The notes below the pieces were generated by a model. That model saw only the letters and a program-made list of their open reading frames with translations, was not told where the DNA came from and made no database searches. From the NCBI GenBank assembly GCA_037893225.1, contig JAZGUH010000362.1, forward strand, positions 411,501 to 475,500: 64,000 bases of DNA, given 5' to 3'. A program made the position numbers and the translations under genes. The stretch is from Hippasteria phrygiana (Eukaryota > Echinodermata > Asteroidea > Valvatida > Goniasteridae). Position 1 is the stretch's first letter. Each line of letters begins with the position of its first letter. Positions 1-12,400 of this stretch are shown piece after piece.

Positions 1-1120
1 ATTTTTCGGGTACGCAGTTTCACTTGTACCTCCGAGTCCGAGAGGTACTCTTGCACTAAAACCATTGCCGATCTTTTGCAATATTATTAACTGCATTTAA
101 ACTAAACATTAAATAATGTATATTTATATTATGGATTGGCAATGCGCACTCACAGGTCCTGCTGTGCCGAGACAAAAATCGCGGAAAAACGTTTACCAGG
201 CGCAGGCTGGTTCATACTTCTTGCGAAAACGATGCAAATTTGATACAAAAAAAGCATTCGCTCAAAGTTGAAATGTGTTCAACTTCCGGAATTCTCAGCG
301 AGAATATACTTGCCCGGACGTCACAAATTTAGGTCCGCTTTTGCGCTGAGAAAAATATCACGAGGGTAGAAGTTTACTTTTTTCTTCTTGAAATAACTGT
401 ACAAGTACTACCTATAGGAATTATCATGGGCGGCGATCCCGGGAAACGGGGGGACACGTCCTCCCCGCCCCCCACAATATTTTTTGTGGAGGGGACGGCT
501 ATGGCAGTGCCCCCCCCCCCCTAATATTTTGCTATTGATCATTGACTTTTACATGCACCAGTGTGCACCAAAACACAAACATCAGCACATATTTTCAAAA
601 ATGTCCCAGGAGACACAAGAGACACCAAATACAAAATTTCCGATTACCGGTACATATTAATTGAACTGATTGTGCGTTCTTCCGAAAAAGTATTGGTAAT
701 ATTCAAAATTTGTTGTATTTCAAGAGGCGAGTATAAAGTTTACCTATTTTTAGCATCCCCATAGTACTTCGTACATTGATAACAAATACAATAAAACAAA
801 TTAAACAAATACAATAGGCCCTAAGGGTCACGTCATTGCACAACTAGCGCGTCAAAGTTGTTATTGGTTGTGCGCTTTTTTTCTCCGCCCCGCCCCCCCC
901 CCCCCCCCCCCCCCCAACCTTGACGAGAAATCGCCGCCGGTGGAAATGATATAGGGCCTATCACCCTAAGTTTGGAAGTTCTAAGTTTGAAAGTCCTAAA
1001 ATGATCAAATCCTAGAAGACTAGTTTGGTGGAATTTACCTTGGTCATGTAATTATATAAAACAGCTAAGTGGGGATTCCTGACACTGAACATCTTTTTTT
1101 TTAAAGATATCGGCTTCCTC
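1..1120. other. Non-coding stretch, probably SLC5 5' intron, with a dispersed repeat
   Basis: No supportable exon. Bases ~425-640 hold a dispersed repeat (GGGCGGCGATCC, poly-C, then a CAGTGTGCACCAAAACACAAA segment). The same repeat occurs in reverse at ~31055-31285. Poly-C tracts lie at ~510-525 and ~890-915. The upstream SLC5 exons were searched for here and not found. Confidence 0.5.
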
Positions 1121-1541
1121 TAGTCTGGTTCCCTGACCTGAAGATTCCTTGACGTCTAAATCTTAGGTCAGGCAGCTACTGCGGTTTAAAATAGCTCATG
1201 ACGTACAGTGTTAGTCCGAGTGACGTTAGTGGCATCATTCAAATTTTAACATTCTTGCAAAATCCAGTCCGCAAAATACTGCAAGAGTGTAGCATTGATT
1301 TTTCAGTTTTTATATATAATTGAGAATTCAAATTCCAGGATCTGTAACGGGCCTGACAGACATTTTGTTATTGCGAACATCAACGTTAACAGCCGAATGC
1401 TACCGAAAACAAGTTCGGAAAACTTCGGACATTTTCGGAAAAGGTCAGAATTCTGACAGTTTTCGTCACGTGACATTGGCGGCTACCGGACCTATTATTC
1501 ATCAGAAATAGTACGAATATTTTGGTCTGGGAACCAGACTA
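1121..1541. mobile_element. 421-bp TIR element with 9-bp target duplication
   Basis: Inverted ends TAGTCTGGTTCCC and GGGAACCAGACTA are flanked by the exact direct repeat GGCTTCCTC (1112-1120 and 1542-1550). A 9-bp duplication is typical of Mutator-like elements. There is no transposase, so it is non-autonomous. An internally deleted relative is at 19124-19206, and a degenerate one near 38172-38263. Confidence 0.8.
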
Positions 1542-2089
1542 GGCTTCCTCTAGGCCTCCTAATTAATGATACAGAACGGTCTGGGGACATTAAACCTCAG
1601 AACAATTATTGCAGTTCTGTCGGACACATCTTTTTAAAATTTTGATTTGATTAATAAAATGATTAATATAATGTGAACTAAAAAATATGATGGTTGTGAT
1701 GAATTGAAATTTCAAAGTCGTACCATTTTTAATCCATTTCCAGGTCGATAATGTGATAACTCTTCTCTGTTATTGCCTCTGATAACATTAACAAGTGTTA
1801 AAATATGGCTGTATATTATTTTACTGTATTAATTTTAATCTGTTTGACGCAATGTGTGAATAAATGTTTTCAATCAAATTAATTCGATTACCTATTTTTA
1901 TTGAGTGATTAGTTCTCACTCGGTGCGCGTCGCCCCACGCACTACAGCGCGTAGAGCGTCCATGGGAGAACGGGAACATTTGTGAACACTCAATGGCGCG
2001 TCGTACGCGCTGCCTATCTAGTCTTTTTAATTATATATCTATGGTCCGGGGCGCGCCACTAGTCCGGGTAGCCACGCGCGCTTTGACTA

Positions 2090-2335
2090 AAGGCTACAGG
2101 GCAGTTTTCCCAACGATTTCCAGCTGGAAATCGTTGAAAAACGATATATATTTCAATTTTTCTTGACAACGACAGCACACCTTGTGCTATAATTTCACAG
2201 GATGATTGAGACTACTATTGGCTTACAGTCTATAGTAAGGTATTTCGAAATAATTCAGTTAAAAAATATGGAGGAGGATTACCAATCGTGTACACAAGCG
2301 GAGCTGCTAGCTGAGATAATGAAGTAATTATACAC
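2090..2335 (+). repeat. Dispersed repeat with CAACGAT...ATCGTTG palindrome
   Basis: Begins with a short palindrome (CGATTTCCAGCTGGAAATCG), then a conserved block (CTTGACAACGACAGCAC, TTTCACAGGATGATTGAGAC), and ends GGAGGATTACCAATCGTGTA. The same order occurs at 38262-38405 and 61680-61875 on this strand and at 18945-19122 on the other. Probably a non-autonomous transposon family. Confidence 0.65.
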
Positions 2336-2879
2336 AGGTCAATGCACAGAGACAGTTTCTATTCACGAGGAACGTGGTTTGCTGGCAGTCTGCTGGCTGG
2401 GGAGTGCTAGGATCCAATTACAGGAACACTAACCCCCTGAACTTCCAGCTAATCCCCCTTATGTACACAATAGGAATGTTTCCAATTTCTGGCTTTGGTT
2501 GACTACCTTATACCCCCAAAAAAAACAAAAAACCAAATTATCTGTAAAAAAGATCCTATTCGAAAAAGTCTTTTACTTGCCCCTGTAACTCTGTAGCCAT
2601 TTTAATGCGTAATAAGGCTCAGAAATGTCAAGCTAAAGTCGTCCCGTTTTGCTTCTTTTTTATATCATGACGGGTTATATTTTCCACGATAGCCGCCTCA
2701 TTTGTTTAACCCCTTGTGTACGGATGACGGAATATGGCGCAAAAAAAACTAGTGCCACCAGGCCGGATGACGCAATTTGCTGTTGTTTGTGCAGTTTCAA
2801 TCCATTGTTGGATTAATGTTTATGATACGCTTGACTGCACAAACACATTGTAGACCGAGACCGGTCTGGAGACTAGTTT

Positions 2880-2990
2880 TTCCTGGTCTCGGTCTCGGTC
2901 TCGGTATTCTGTGGTCTCGGTCTCGGTATTCTGTGGTCTCGGTCTCGGTACCCCGTGGTCTCGGTATTTTGCTGGTCTCCGTATCGAGAC
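2880..2990. repeat. GGTCTC-rich minisatellite
   Basis: Imperfect tandem array built from GGTCTC and GGTCTCGGTATTCTGT units. A shorter similar patch lies at ~4845-4882. ORFs crossing it on both strands (such as 2777-3178) are simple-repeat artefacts. Confidence 0.75.
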
Positions 2991-3167
2991 CACCAATATT
3001 GTATACAAACAGCACATGTGCAGAATCGATTACAGTACGCTCTACTCGACTAAAGATTTATAAACGTGCAGTACATGACATGATGACAACCTCGTTTCTT
3101 TACCGTGTACGCGTGCCCAAACGTACATGTAGCGCATTACCTTCATGTATGGGAAGTTGGGAACGTA

Positions 3168-4531
3168 TGGTGTTCTAAAGACGACAGATGACCTCGACCT
3201 CGACCTCGACCTCGACTTCGACCTCGACCTCGACCTCGACCTCGACCTCGACCTCATTTATAGTCTGGGGGTTGACCACGGAAACGTGCATTAGGGTCCG
3301 CTGAACTTATATCTATATCTTCGCAAGCCTTTGTCCAGTTGTATCAAACGAGCTGTCTAAAGTTTCTTATAATGGCGGGTGCTAATTTGCATAAATGCAG
3401 AACATACGATATTATCATTGTAGAAATTACTTTATGAATTCGTTCACCCCTGAACATGGTCTAGACACCTCGAATGGATAGGTTTGGACGAGATCAGACA
3501 TGCATATAGGATTGAAAACATGTATTTTACCCAATTGCGGCAGCTATTTTGCATATTAATTAATTTTTAAAAATGCCAAGGGTGCCAAGGGGTATGGCAC
3601 CCGCCGGAATATTAATCTGCAAAGTCCAATTGACAAGAAAATGCAAAACAATTTGTGCGGACCCTAATGCACGTTTCCGTGGTCAACCCCCAGACTATAA
3701 ATATCAATGAGGCCGAGGCCGAGGCCGAGGCCGAGGCCGAGGGGCCGAGGCCGAGGGGCCGAGGCCGAGGCGCCGAGGCCGAGGGGCCGAGGCCGAGGGG
3801 CCGAGGCCGAGGGGCCGAGGCCGAGGGGCCGAGGCCGAGGGGCCGAGGCCGAGGGGCCGAGGCCGAGGGGCCGAGGCCGAGGGGCCGAGGCCGAGGGGCC
3901 GAGGCCGAGGGGCCGAGGCCGAGGGGCCGAGGCCGAGGGGCCGAGGCCGAGGGGCCGAGGCCGAGGGGCCGAGGCCGAGGGGCCGAGGCCGAGGGGCCGA
4001 GGCCGAGGGGCCGAGGCCGAGGGGCCGAGGCCGAGGGGCCGAGGCCGAGGGGCCGAGGCCGAGGGGCCGAGGCCGAGGGGCCGAGGCCGAGGGGCCGAGG
4101 CCGAGGGGCCGAGGCCGAGGGGCCGAGGCCGAGGGGCCGAGGCCGAGGGGCCGAGGCCGAGGGGCCGAGGCCGAGGGGCCGAGGGGCCGAGGGGCCGAGG
4201 CCGAGGGGCCGAGGGGCCGAGGGGCCGAGGCCGAGGCGCCGAGGCCGAGGGGCCGAGGCCGAGGGGCCGAGGCCGAGGGGCCGAGGCCGAGGGGCCGAGG
4301 CCGAGGGGCCGAGGCCGAGGGGCCGAGGCCGAGGGGCCGAGGCCGAGGCCGAGGGGCCGAGGCCGAGGCCGAGGGGCCGAGGCCGAGGCCGAGGGGCCGA
4401 GGCCGAGGCCGAGGCCGAGGTCGAGGTGGCGCCCGCCAGCGCCCCTGCACCTATTTTTTGTGCACAAGTCTATGCGGCGAGGTCGAGGTCGAGGTCGAGG
4501 TCGAGGCGATCTGTCGTCTTTAGAACACCAT
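3168..4531. mobile_element. Fold-back unit whose right arm is expanded by a 14-bp minisatellite
   Basis: The left arm (3168-3300) reads ATGGTGTTCTAAAGACGACAG, a GACCTC array, then TAGTCTGGGGGTTGACC and CGTGCATTAGGGTCCG. The right arm is its reverse complement at ~3655-3712 (CGGACCCTAATGCACG, GGTCAACCCCCAGACTATAA) and ~4478-4531 (GAGGTC array, CTGTCGTCTTTAGAACACCAT). The loop is 3301-3654. The right arm has been enlarged by about 700 bp of GC-rich tandem repeat. Confidence 0.8.
3710..4425. repeat. GC-rich minisatellite, 14-bp unit GAGGCCGAGGGGCC, about 50 units
   Basis: Regular 14-bp array with 6-bp GAGGCC variants at both ends and a few 7-bp register changes near 4180-4215. It is open in several frames on both strands (248-321 codons of Gly/Arg/Pro/Ala/Glu repeats). 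Those ORFs are a consequence of the repeat and not genes. Confidence 0.95.
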
Positions 4532-4539
4532 AGGAACGA

Positions 4540-5640
4540 CATGCTCAAATACACGAACTACGTGTACATGTATTACGATCAGCGGCGTGTAACTCTATAC
4601 CGCGTAAAGCCATCGCGGTCGTTTCTACAGCTGGACATTGTTTTTCGAGTCAAGATGCTGATATACATGTAATGTAAACATGTAACCGGATAAATGGTCA
4701 GTTAACCGTGTAACCGCAGCCTTATTCTTGATGTCAATAAATACGGTTTACTTGTACATGTACATGTATACTCCTTTGCACATAATGCATATGAAAATTT
4801 GTGATCTTTTTGCATTCTTTTATTATGTAAATGACATACAAGGTGTCTCGGTCTCCGACCATCAGGTCTCGGTCTTGGTCTATTAATGAGCTCCACACCG
4901 TCCTAGTTTGACTCATGAATATTCCATTCTTCCGGTCGGACGGCTTTCCATTCATCAGCCATGTGAGCGGTACAGAATGTGGTAACGCTAAGAAAAACAG
5001 CGTTACCGCTATTGATACTCCTATCAGCCTTATTGAAATGCTTCCTTATACGGTGGTTAATTGAATCAAGTTTCATTCAAACAAATGTCCTAAGCAATAA
5101 TGACACAGTACAAAATATTTAAGAAATATTTAAAAATCAATACAAATGTTTACAAATTGGTATTCCAAAGTCCATCAGTGTCACATCAATGTGAAGTAAA
5201 ATTGCCTGCACACAATGAAAATGATTTTTAAAAACAGCTCATTAACCATTCAGTCTTCACAAGAAGACAATTCCAAACTTGAAACAAGTCTAATTATCGT
5301 AAAAATATTTTAAAATTGATTAATACTATCAAGTATCATAATTTTGTCAGTGTCAATGTGAGATAAGTATAAAATTGGCTGCACACACTGAAAACAAATT
5401 AACCATTCAGTCTTCACAAGAAAATTCCAGACTTAAAACAAGTCAAAGTTATCATAACAGACTTGAGTTCAATTGTGATTGCATCATATGACTCAGTCAA
5501 TTAAAAGCTAGCTGCACATGGCTGCACACACAACCATACACTTTGCACATGTGTATACTGCATTACGTGTGAGAGGGTAGGGGAGGTTTTGTGCCTTGGA
5601 TCACAAACACTGCCCAAAAGGACTTTAACTCCAACGTACA
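4540..5640. other. Non-coding stretch, nothing recognised
   Basis: AT-rich sequence without supportable exons. A short piece at ~4985-5040 (AGCGTTACCGCTATTGATAC) recurs in degenerate form at ~40025, ~46805 and in the 38768-39094 tandem array, so it belongs to a dispersed repeat. Confidence 0.4.
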
Positions 5641-5880
5641 TAAATCCATCAAAATCCTCTTCCTGTTTTGGAGGATTTCGGCCGATTCAGGATACCTCCA
5701 TATTGAAACCTGGGGGATTTTGATGGATTGAGGATTGTAAGCCTAGCGTTACTGCAGGATTTTGATGGATTCACGATACCTCCATATTGAGCAGTCACCA
5801 AAACCAACCTATTTGTGCATGACAAAATAGGTGGATTTTGTCGGAGTCAGGAAACTTTCTAGTAAAGTTACCCAAGGAGT
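5640..5880. repeat. Dispersed repeat rich in AAAATCCTCC / GGAGGATTTTG
   Basis: Short direct and inverted copies of AAATCC(T/A)CC and GGATTTTGATGGATT. Similar patches occur at 35985-36055 and 37835-37950. Origin unknown. Confidence 0.4.
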
Positions 5881-5980
5881 TAGGAGTTATTCAGATATCT
5901 TAAAATTCTTTATAAAAGAATAGATATATATTATACATCCATGCCTTTCAGCCCTCAATGAATTTTAAAATTATCCAAAC

Positions 5981-6219
5981 CACTGATCTCTATATAAACT
6001 GGATAGCTCATTACCATTGCGCGCTGTACAAGCAACTGAAGCCAGCACCGGCGATATTACCACTCCCAATTTACCACTGATAGCTATGTTAGGAGAACGA
6101 GGATGAAAGGAGACCCTGGGGACAAGGTTTGCAAACTATTGTATTGGGAGTTTTAACATGGCGGACGGTGGCCTCAACGCGACCAGCCGATGCGCTATCC
6201 AGTTACATAGAGATCAGTG
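5981..6219. mobile_element. 239-bp hAT-type MITE with 8-bp target duplication
   Basis: Ends CACTGATCTCTAT and ATAGAGATCAGTG are inverted, continuing as a longer imperfect pair (CTGGATAGC / GCTATCCAG). It is flanked by exact ATCCAAAC (5973-5980 and 6220-6227). It lies in the SLC5 intron, 161 bp before the exon at 6381. A 35-bp relic of the same family is at 10040-10074. Confidence 0.88.
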
Positions 6220-6380
6220 ATCCAAACACTTAATGTCCAATATCATTATGGGTGTTATAATAAAAATAGAAACATTTAAAAAATTAATTCTTCTATCATT
6301 ATTAGTCAGGAGTTAAATTATTGGTTAGCAAATTTCCAGCTGCGTAACATACAATATATCCATCATTCCTGTTTAATCAG

Positions 6381-6446
6381 TATCTAGAGGTTCGTTTCAA
6401 CAAGGCTGTGCTAGCATGTGGAGTGTTCGCCTTCACATTTTTTGCG
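6381..6446 (+). CDS. SLC5 exon (first visible)
   Basis: 22 codons, phase 0 on both sides, acceptor tttaatcag and donor gtgagt. It encodes YLEVRFNKAVLACGVF followed by a hydrophobic stretch. This matches the conserved start of a mid-N-terminal helix in SLC5A8-type transporters, so upstream exons must exist outside the window. Confidence 0.88.
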
Positions 6447-9400
6447 GTGAGTATAGACGTTTAAATGTTTACTCAAATTCAGAAGTACCTAATTATGAAA
6501 GAACGACTACTAGTCAACTTCGCCAGAACAATATTGTATCATAATATATATTTATTCTGTTATATACTACATAGATTCTGTACATGGGGCTGGTAACGTA
6601 TGCAGCATGCGTTGCGGCAACGGCAGGTATGTTTTATTATCCTAGATTTTTGGACTTTTTACAAAAACGTGGAGGGACACTGTGAAAGGAGTTTGAGAAA
6701 AGATGAGAGCGGAAGTTGAACCTGTAGAGTACGGAAGTCTGACGTCAGTTGGCGCGACAACTGGCTCCAAACAAATGGAGATTTCGACTTTTCCTTTGTT
6801 AACAGCCAGTCATGCAAACGCATTGACACAAAATAACAAAAGTATTCTGGTTTCAAACATTGCACTGACGTCATCACTTCGGTACTCTATAACCTCCGAA
6901 AAACTGTATCGGCGCTCAACTAAACTATCTTGCGTTATAATATGTTGGTCTCCCAATTTTATCAGTATCTTTGTTAAGTGTTGCGTGTCACTGGCTATAC
7001 GGCATTATGGGTGTATGACTTCGGACTACCCCTCCCCATCCCCGAACAAAGACACCGACAGTTGGTGAGCCCCGGTACGGTATTCCGGAGGTTGCAGGTT
7101 CAAATCTCGCTCCTGACAGCTTTCTTTGTTCACTTTGAGAAGTCAAAATTCTGTTTGAAAAGAATTTTGACTTTTTCCAAAAAGTCGCGTATAGCCAAGG
7201 ATCGCGCCACATTTTAATCCATGCAACTCCGGAATCTGCGGTTTGTGGATTCGACTTATTACGTCATTGTTAGTTTTATCAAATGAAATTCGGGGTTTTA
7301 AAGAATGTTGTTGCTGACTGGACACATTATCTTCATGTCGTAATATTTACAATTGTATTACGAAAATAGACACACATTGTTGTTTTCCTTAAAAATATTT
7401 CAGTAACGGGCGTCAGTTATGCGATAGCTGTGGTGTGCCTTATACTCGTCTGTACCATCTATACCGTCGTAGTGAGTATACGGCAGCAGAATTTCTTATT
7501 CTTTATAATTCCAGGGGCTGGTATTTTTATTGCTATCATTCTAATTATGATTTTTGCATATGTCCACTGTAAGTCGAGATTAAACCTAACTACCCAAGCC
7601 TTACAAACTCCAACAGCAGGTTCTGTTGAATTGTGATGGGTTCAGGATAGCGCCTTGGTACCATCACTTTGCTATATTCCCCAGCTTGTCTAAGTCCAAA
7701 GAATGTGCCATAGCCTATAGGTGTATAGTCTTGGTTCCAAGACGTTACTGTCTGATACTTGTCATCAACAGAGGGCGCAATTTACAGGCTGTCACCGGCG
7801 GGCGAGCGCGCGATCAATCACGGAGTTACAGTAACGTCTTGGATATTTCTACTTTTGAGGGCGGGACCCGACTATGGAAATCTTGGCTAAACATGCATCA
7901 TTCATATCACGTGACTGGTCTGACCTCCATGGTTAAGTTTGACCGATTGCCCCAATTATGCAAAATGCGCCTGCGGTCGACGCGACGTGTAATATAATAC
8001 CGTTTGAAAAAAAACGTGGATGTACTACTGTGTACAAAAGCCAACCTCCATGGTACAATGTACATGTATTATGTACAATGTACATATCCACATGTGAACA
8101 CTGTGGATACATGTATAGTGTACGTACGTATACGTACTTGAACTTCAAGTTTGAATAACTTGGAGTTTCTTGCTACATCCCAGAATGAGATAATGACAAA
8201 TTACCTGCAGGTGTGCACTTTAATCTGGGATGTTAATTAGCCAATGTGAATGAATAAATGCAGAATAGTAAAATTTTTAAATTATTTTTTATCAAAGATT
8301 GATTTTTGCCAGTCTCATTTAATTACATGTACAAACATGTGGTGCCTTTTTTTGCAGCCAGCCGGCCATGGCCAGGCCCAGTATTGTATTAATTGGATAT
8401 TTCAGTCCAGTTATATATGCATGCACAATAGATTTACAGGACGGTCTTTGGTCAACTTTTGACTGAAAAACGTTTTTACTCACTTTGTCTTCAAGGTGGA
8501 GCTTAAATTCATCATTGTCTTAATTATTTATATTTCTCCCAATAAAAATTTCCTCCACTAAATACATTCCTACATGTGTATAGTAATCCATGTATACTAA
8601 TATTTAAAAAAGTGAACATGAAGAAGAGAAGTCTGAAATAGCAAGCCCAGCAAACCACTTAAATGCAGTGGATTTAAAATCAAAGTAGATGGTTAACTTC
8701 ACTCATTTATTTTAATTCTTGAGGTAAACATAATTTTTCACTGGATAAAATGTATTTCTGTAAAGATTTTAAACCATTATTGTAAATTTACATTTATGTT
8801 AACATATACTTTACCATTGAAGGTTAGAACTGCCACAGAGTTCATCAGAAATATGAAACACACCATTTGTTACATCTCTTTTTTCATGTATTTTCAATTT
8901 CCATCCTGAAAAATTATATTGGCAGATGTACCGGTCATTTACTACTCAGTGTAAAAAAATCGACATTACATGTACATTGTACATGTGGCATTTAAAAAAA
9001 ATGTATAATACATTTACTTATACAAACTGGCTGGGACGTCCTCCATTCTGAAGTCTTTTTTAAGTTTATCACCTCACATATTTATACACCAGTGTTCTAG
9101 CTTATGCAGTGTACATGCACAATATGTAATGCACTTGTCATCGGGTAATACCTTCTCATAAATTGTTACCTTCACTCAAGCGCGCCTCCATGATTTGACT
9201 ATGACATGTGTGGAGACCGGGGGGGGGGGGGGGGGGGGGTTGGGTTATCATGAAATTCCAAAACCAACCAACTGAAAATTTCGAAGGGGGGGGGGGGGGG
9301 GGGATTGGACACTACGCTGTCTATTACACATGTATTAATTATGGTCCATACACAAACCCAAATTTAACCCTCTTTTCGACAATTCTACATGTGAAATGTT

Positions 9401-12400
9401 TAATACCTCCTGGTCTATTTTAATTGTTTTCTTCTGTCTGGTTTTATTGTCTAGGGGTGGCCTTGTCATAAAGTGTGTGGGTGGAGATATATTCCCCATC
9501 CCTACAACACCGAAATCTATGTTTTTGCCTTCACTTATCAACACTTCTTCTTGTCGACAATTTTTTTGGGATTATATTTAACTATAAAAGTTGGGCTATT
9601 ATGTACGCCGTATGTATCACCATTTGTTAATCCTTTCTGATATGTTTTTCTTTGTATAAAAATTGTTGTTTAAAAATTTTTTGAAAATGATCAATAAATC
9701 AATTGTGATGTAGTTCTTTTCACCAATATCTGTACACCGACTACTGCATGTATTATTTATATTACATGTGGAATAGTAAGCACGTAAACACACTGGCTGT
9801 CATCAAAGGTTATAGTTCTAAATTTACATTCGGAAGTATTAAAATATACCTCACATGTTCACTCATCATCCGCACAAATATTTCGTATAGGCCTACACTT
9901 TATTTAATGTCTAAATAAACTTCAGCTGCACTACAGAAATCAGCTGCACTACAGATACTTCGCGGATTTTAACGACACGTACATCGTGCCACGTCAACTT
10001 AAAAAATATTTCCCACAGACATGACAGACTGGGTCACGCCACTGATCTCTACTACAGAGTAGCAGAGATCAGTGGGTCACGCGGATCGCGCAATCCTATG
10101 AGGCGCCCTTTATGACTTTATTCGCAAACGAATTATATGTCGGACCAAACAAATATATGTCGGACCAAACAAATATATGTCGGACCAAACAAATATATGT
10201 CGGACCAAACAAATATATATAGGACCAAACTCATAAATATAGGACCAAACTCATATATATAGGACCAAACAAATATATATAGAACCAAACTCATATATAT
10301 ATATATGAGTTTGATCCTATATAGAACCAAACTCATATAATAGGACAAAACTCATTTATATAGAACCAAACTCATAAATATAGAACCAAACTCATATATA
10401 GAGAACCAAACCATTATATAGAGAACCAAACCAATATATATAGAACGACAATTGCAATATATATAGCGAGTTGCAAATATAAAGTCAAACGTTAAAATAT
10501 ATACTGACCTTTTCCAGCATAGGGTGACCGGTCACCGTATTTCTATGGGTATGGGGCGACCGACCGGCTTAGGGCGACCGATTACCGGTCGCCTTAAGGT
10601 AAAAGCAACAGGAAGAGATTGGGTTAGGTTACATTTTTTTAGATGCACAATCCCCATAGACCGGTCGCGCTAATGCGGAAAAGGGCGTTAATGTAAAAGA
10701 GTGAAAAACTCACTCTTCTCTTAATGTAAAAGAGTGAAAAACTCACTCTATGTAAAAGAGTGAAAAACTCACTCTATGTAAAAGAGTGAAAAACTCACTC
10801 TCAAAAAGAGTGAATCCCTTCTCAAACCACTCGAAAAGAGTGAATCTCTTATAAAAACCACTCGAAAAGAGTGAAAACCACTCGAAAAAGAGTGAAAACC
10901 ACTCGAAAAGAGTGAAATTTCCACTCTTTCGAAGAGCCATATAAGGGACAACTCGAAAAAGAGTTGTCCCTTATATGGCTCCACGAAAGAGTGGAAATTT
11001 CACTCTTTTTGAGTGGTTTTCACTCTTTTCGAGTGGTTTTTATAAGAGATTCACTCTTTTCGAGTGGTTTGAGAAGGGATTCACTCTTTTTGAGAGTGAG
11101 TTTTTCACTCTTTTACATTAAGAGAGTATATATAACGAGTTTGCAATATATATATTGAAGCGCCACCTATCGAACCAGGCTCAAGGTAGCCGCGGATTCG
11201 GCCTGATTTCTGGTGCGTATTCAGCAAGAGTCGAAAAATCTATAACGCATGCGGTAAAAGGTGATATATTTTCCAGAAAGTTCACTTCGCTTATTTAACG
11301 AATTTTTCATAAAAAACGACAAATAACAATACTTTTTTCATAACATATTAAAACGCACAACAAGCCACAGTTTTATAAACCATTTTTGTAATTTTGATGA
11401 AGTAATTACTGTTAAATTAGCTGCCCAATGGTAATCATCACATTTCCTGTAATTTTTCGAAGCTTTTAGAAATAATGAAAGGTGAATGCAACTTTTGAAA
11501 CAAAGTTTACCTCACATGTTATCAAAAACTCCAACTTTTATTTCGTAATCTACAAGACCATGCTTCTGGGTACACTTAATTTTGGTATAGGCTTCAGCCG
11601 AACACTAATTAGTGCCTATTTAGCCCGTTAAAGATACCTTGTTTTCACTGCACTATTGTAATGCCTTCTTTTCGGCTACGTACATTACTACCCCTTTAAA
11701 ACAAAGTGTACCTCACATGTTATCAAAAACTCAAGCTTTTATTTCATAATCTACAAGACCATGCTTCTGGGCACACTTTATTTTGGTATAGGCTTCAGCC
11801 GAACACTAATTAGTGCCTAATTAGCCGGTTAAAGAGACCCCGTTTTCACTGCAATGTTGTAATGCGTTCTTTTCAGCTGTACATCACTAACCCTTTAAAA
11901 CAAAGTGTACCTCCGATATTAAACATCTGCTGTGTCTACTTTTTGGCATAAAAAACTACTGAAAAATGCTATGCAAAAAAAGGTTATCAATCATACCATG
12001 GAACTGAAACCCTCTTTTCAGAAAAAAAACCCAGAGAATTTTCGGGAGCCTGGGGATTGAAACTCTCTCCATCTCAACATCTAATCCCCTTTGAGGAGTT
12101 TATTGCAGGTTAAATGGCCACAACCAACAGGAAACATTATTGATCACTTGACTAAATGACATTATACTAAATGTGCCCAAATCCTTTTTGGGTGGACTAA
12201 AGGCACACAAGTCGAGTGCTTCCTGTGCGGTCAAGTGTACCCAGAAGAAGACGAATTCCTTGATCATTTTGTTGCAAACCATAGTGTGAAGACGGTAGGT
12301 AATCAGATAAGACAAGCACATTGTTTTCTATTTGAGTTTTCAATTATGGGACGGTGTCAGACAGACGGAAAATATTATGAAAAAATGCATTATTTTATTA

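Noticed and set aside
3655..4672. Overlapping long ORFs of 248-321 codons on both strands
   Set aside because: They arise from the stop-free 14-bp and 6-bp GC-rich tandem repeats. Four frames are open at once and the protein is pure repeat.
1..6380. Missing N-terminal SLC5 exons
   Set aside because: I searched for the family's N-terminal motifs and found none. This stretch is best explained as intron and repeats.
7430..7636. A 68-codon membrane-protein-like ORF
   Set aside because: It is SLC5 exon 3 plus intron read-through. The donor at 7472 and the family motif in the next exon show that the last ~55 codons are intronic.
10133..10348. Tyr/Leu/Trp-rich ORFs in the 20-bp arrays (also 15062-15572)
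   Set aside because: The same peptide repeats in several frames and on both arms of an inverted repeat, so this is a tandem-repeat artefact.
10130..10460. Regular repeats with spacers that might suggest a CRISPR array
   Set aside because: The units are contiguous and have no unique spacers, the context is eukaryotic, and the array belongs to a transposon arm.
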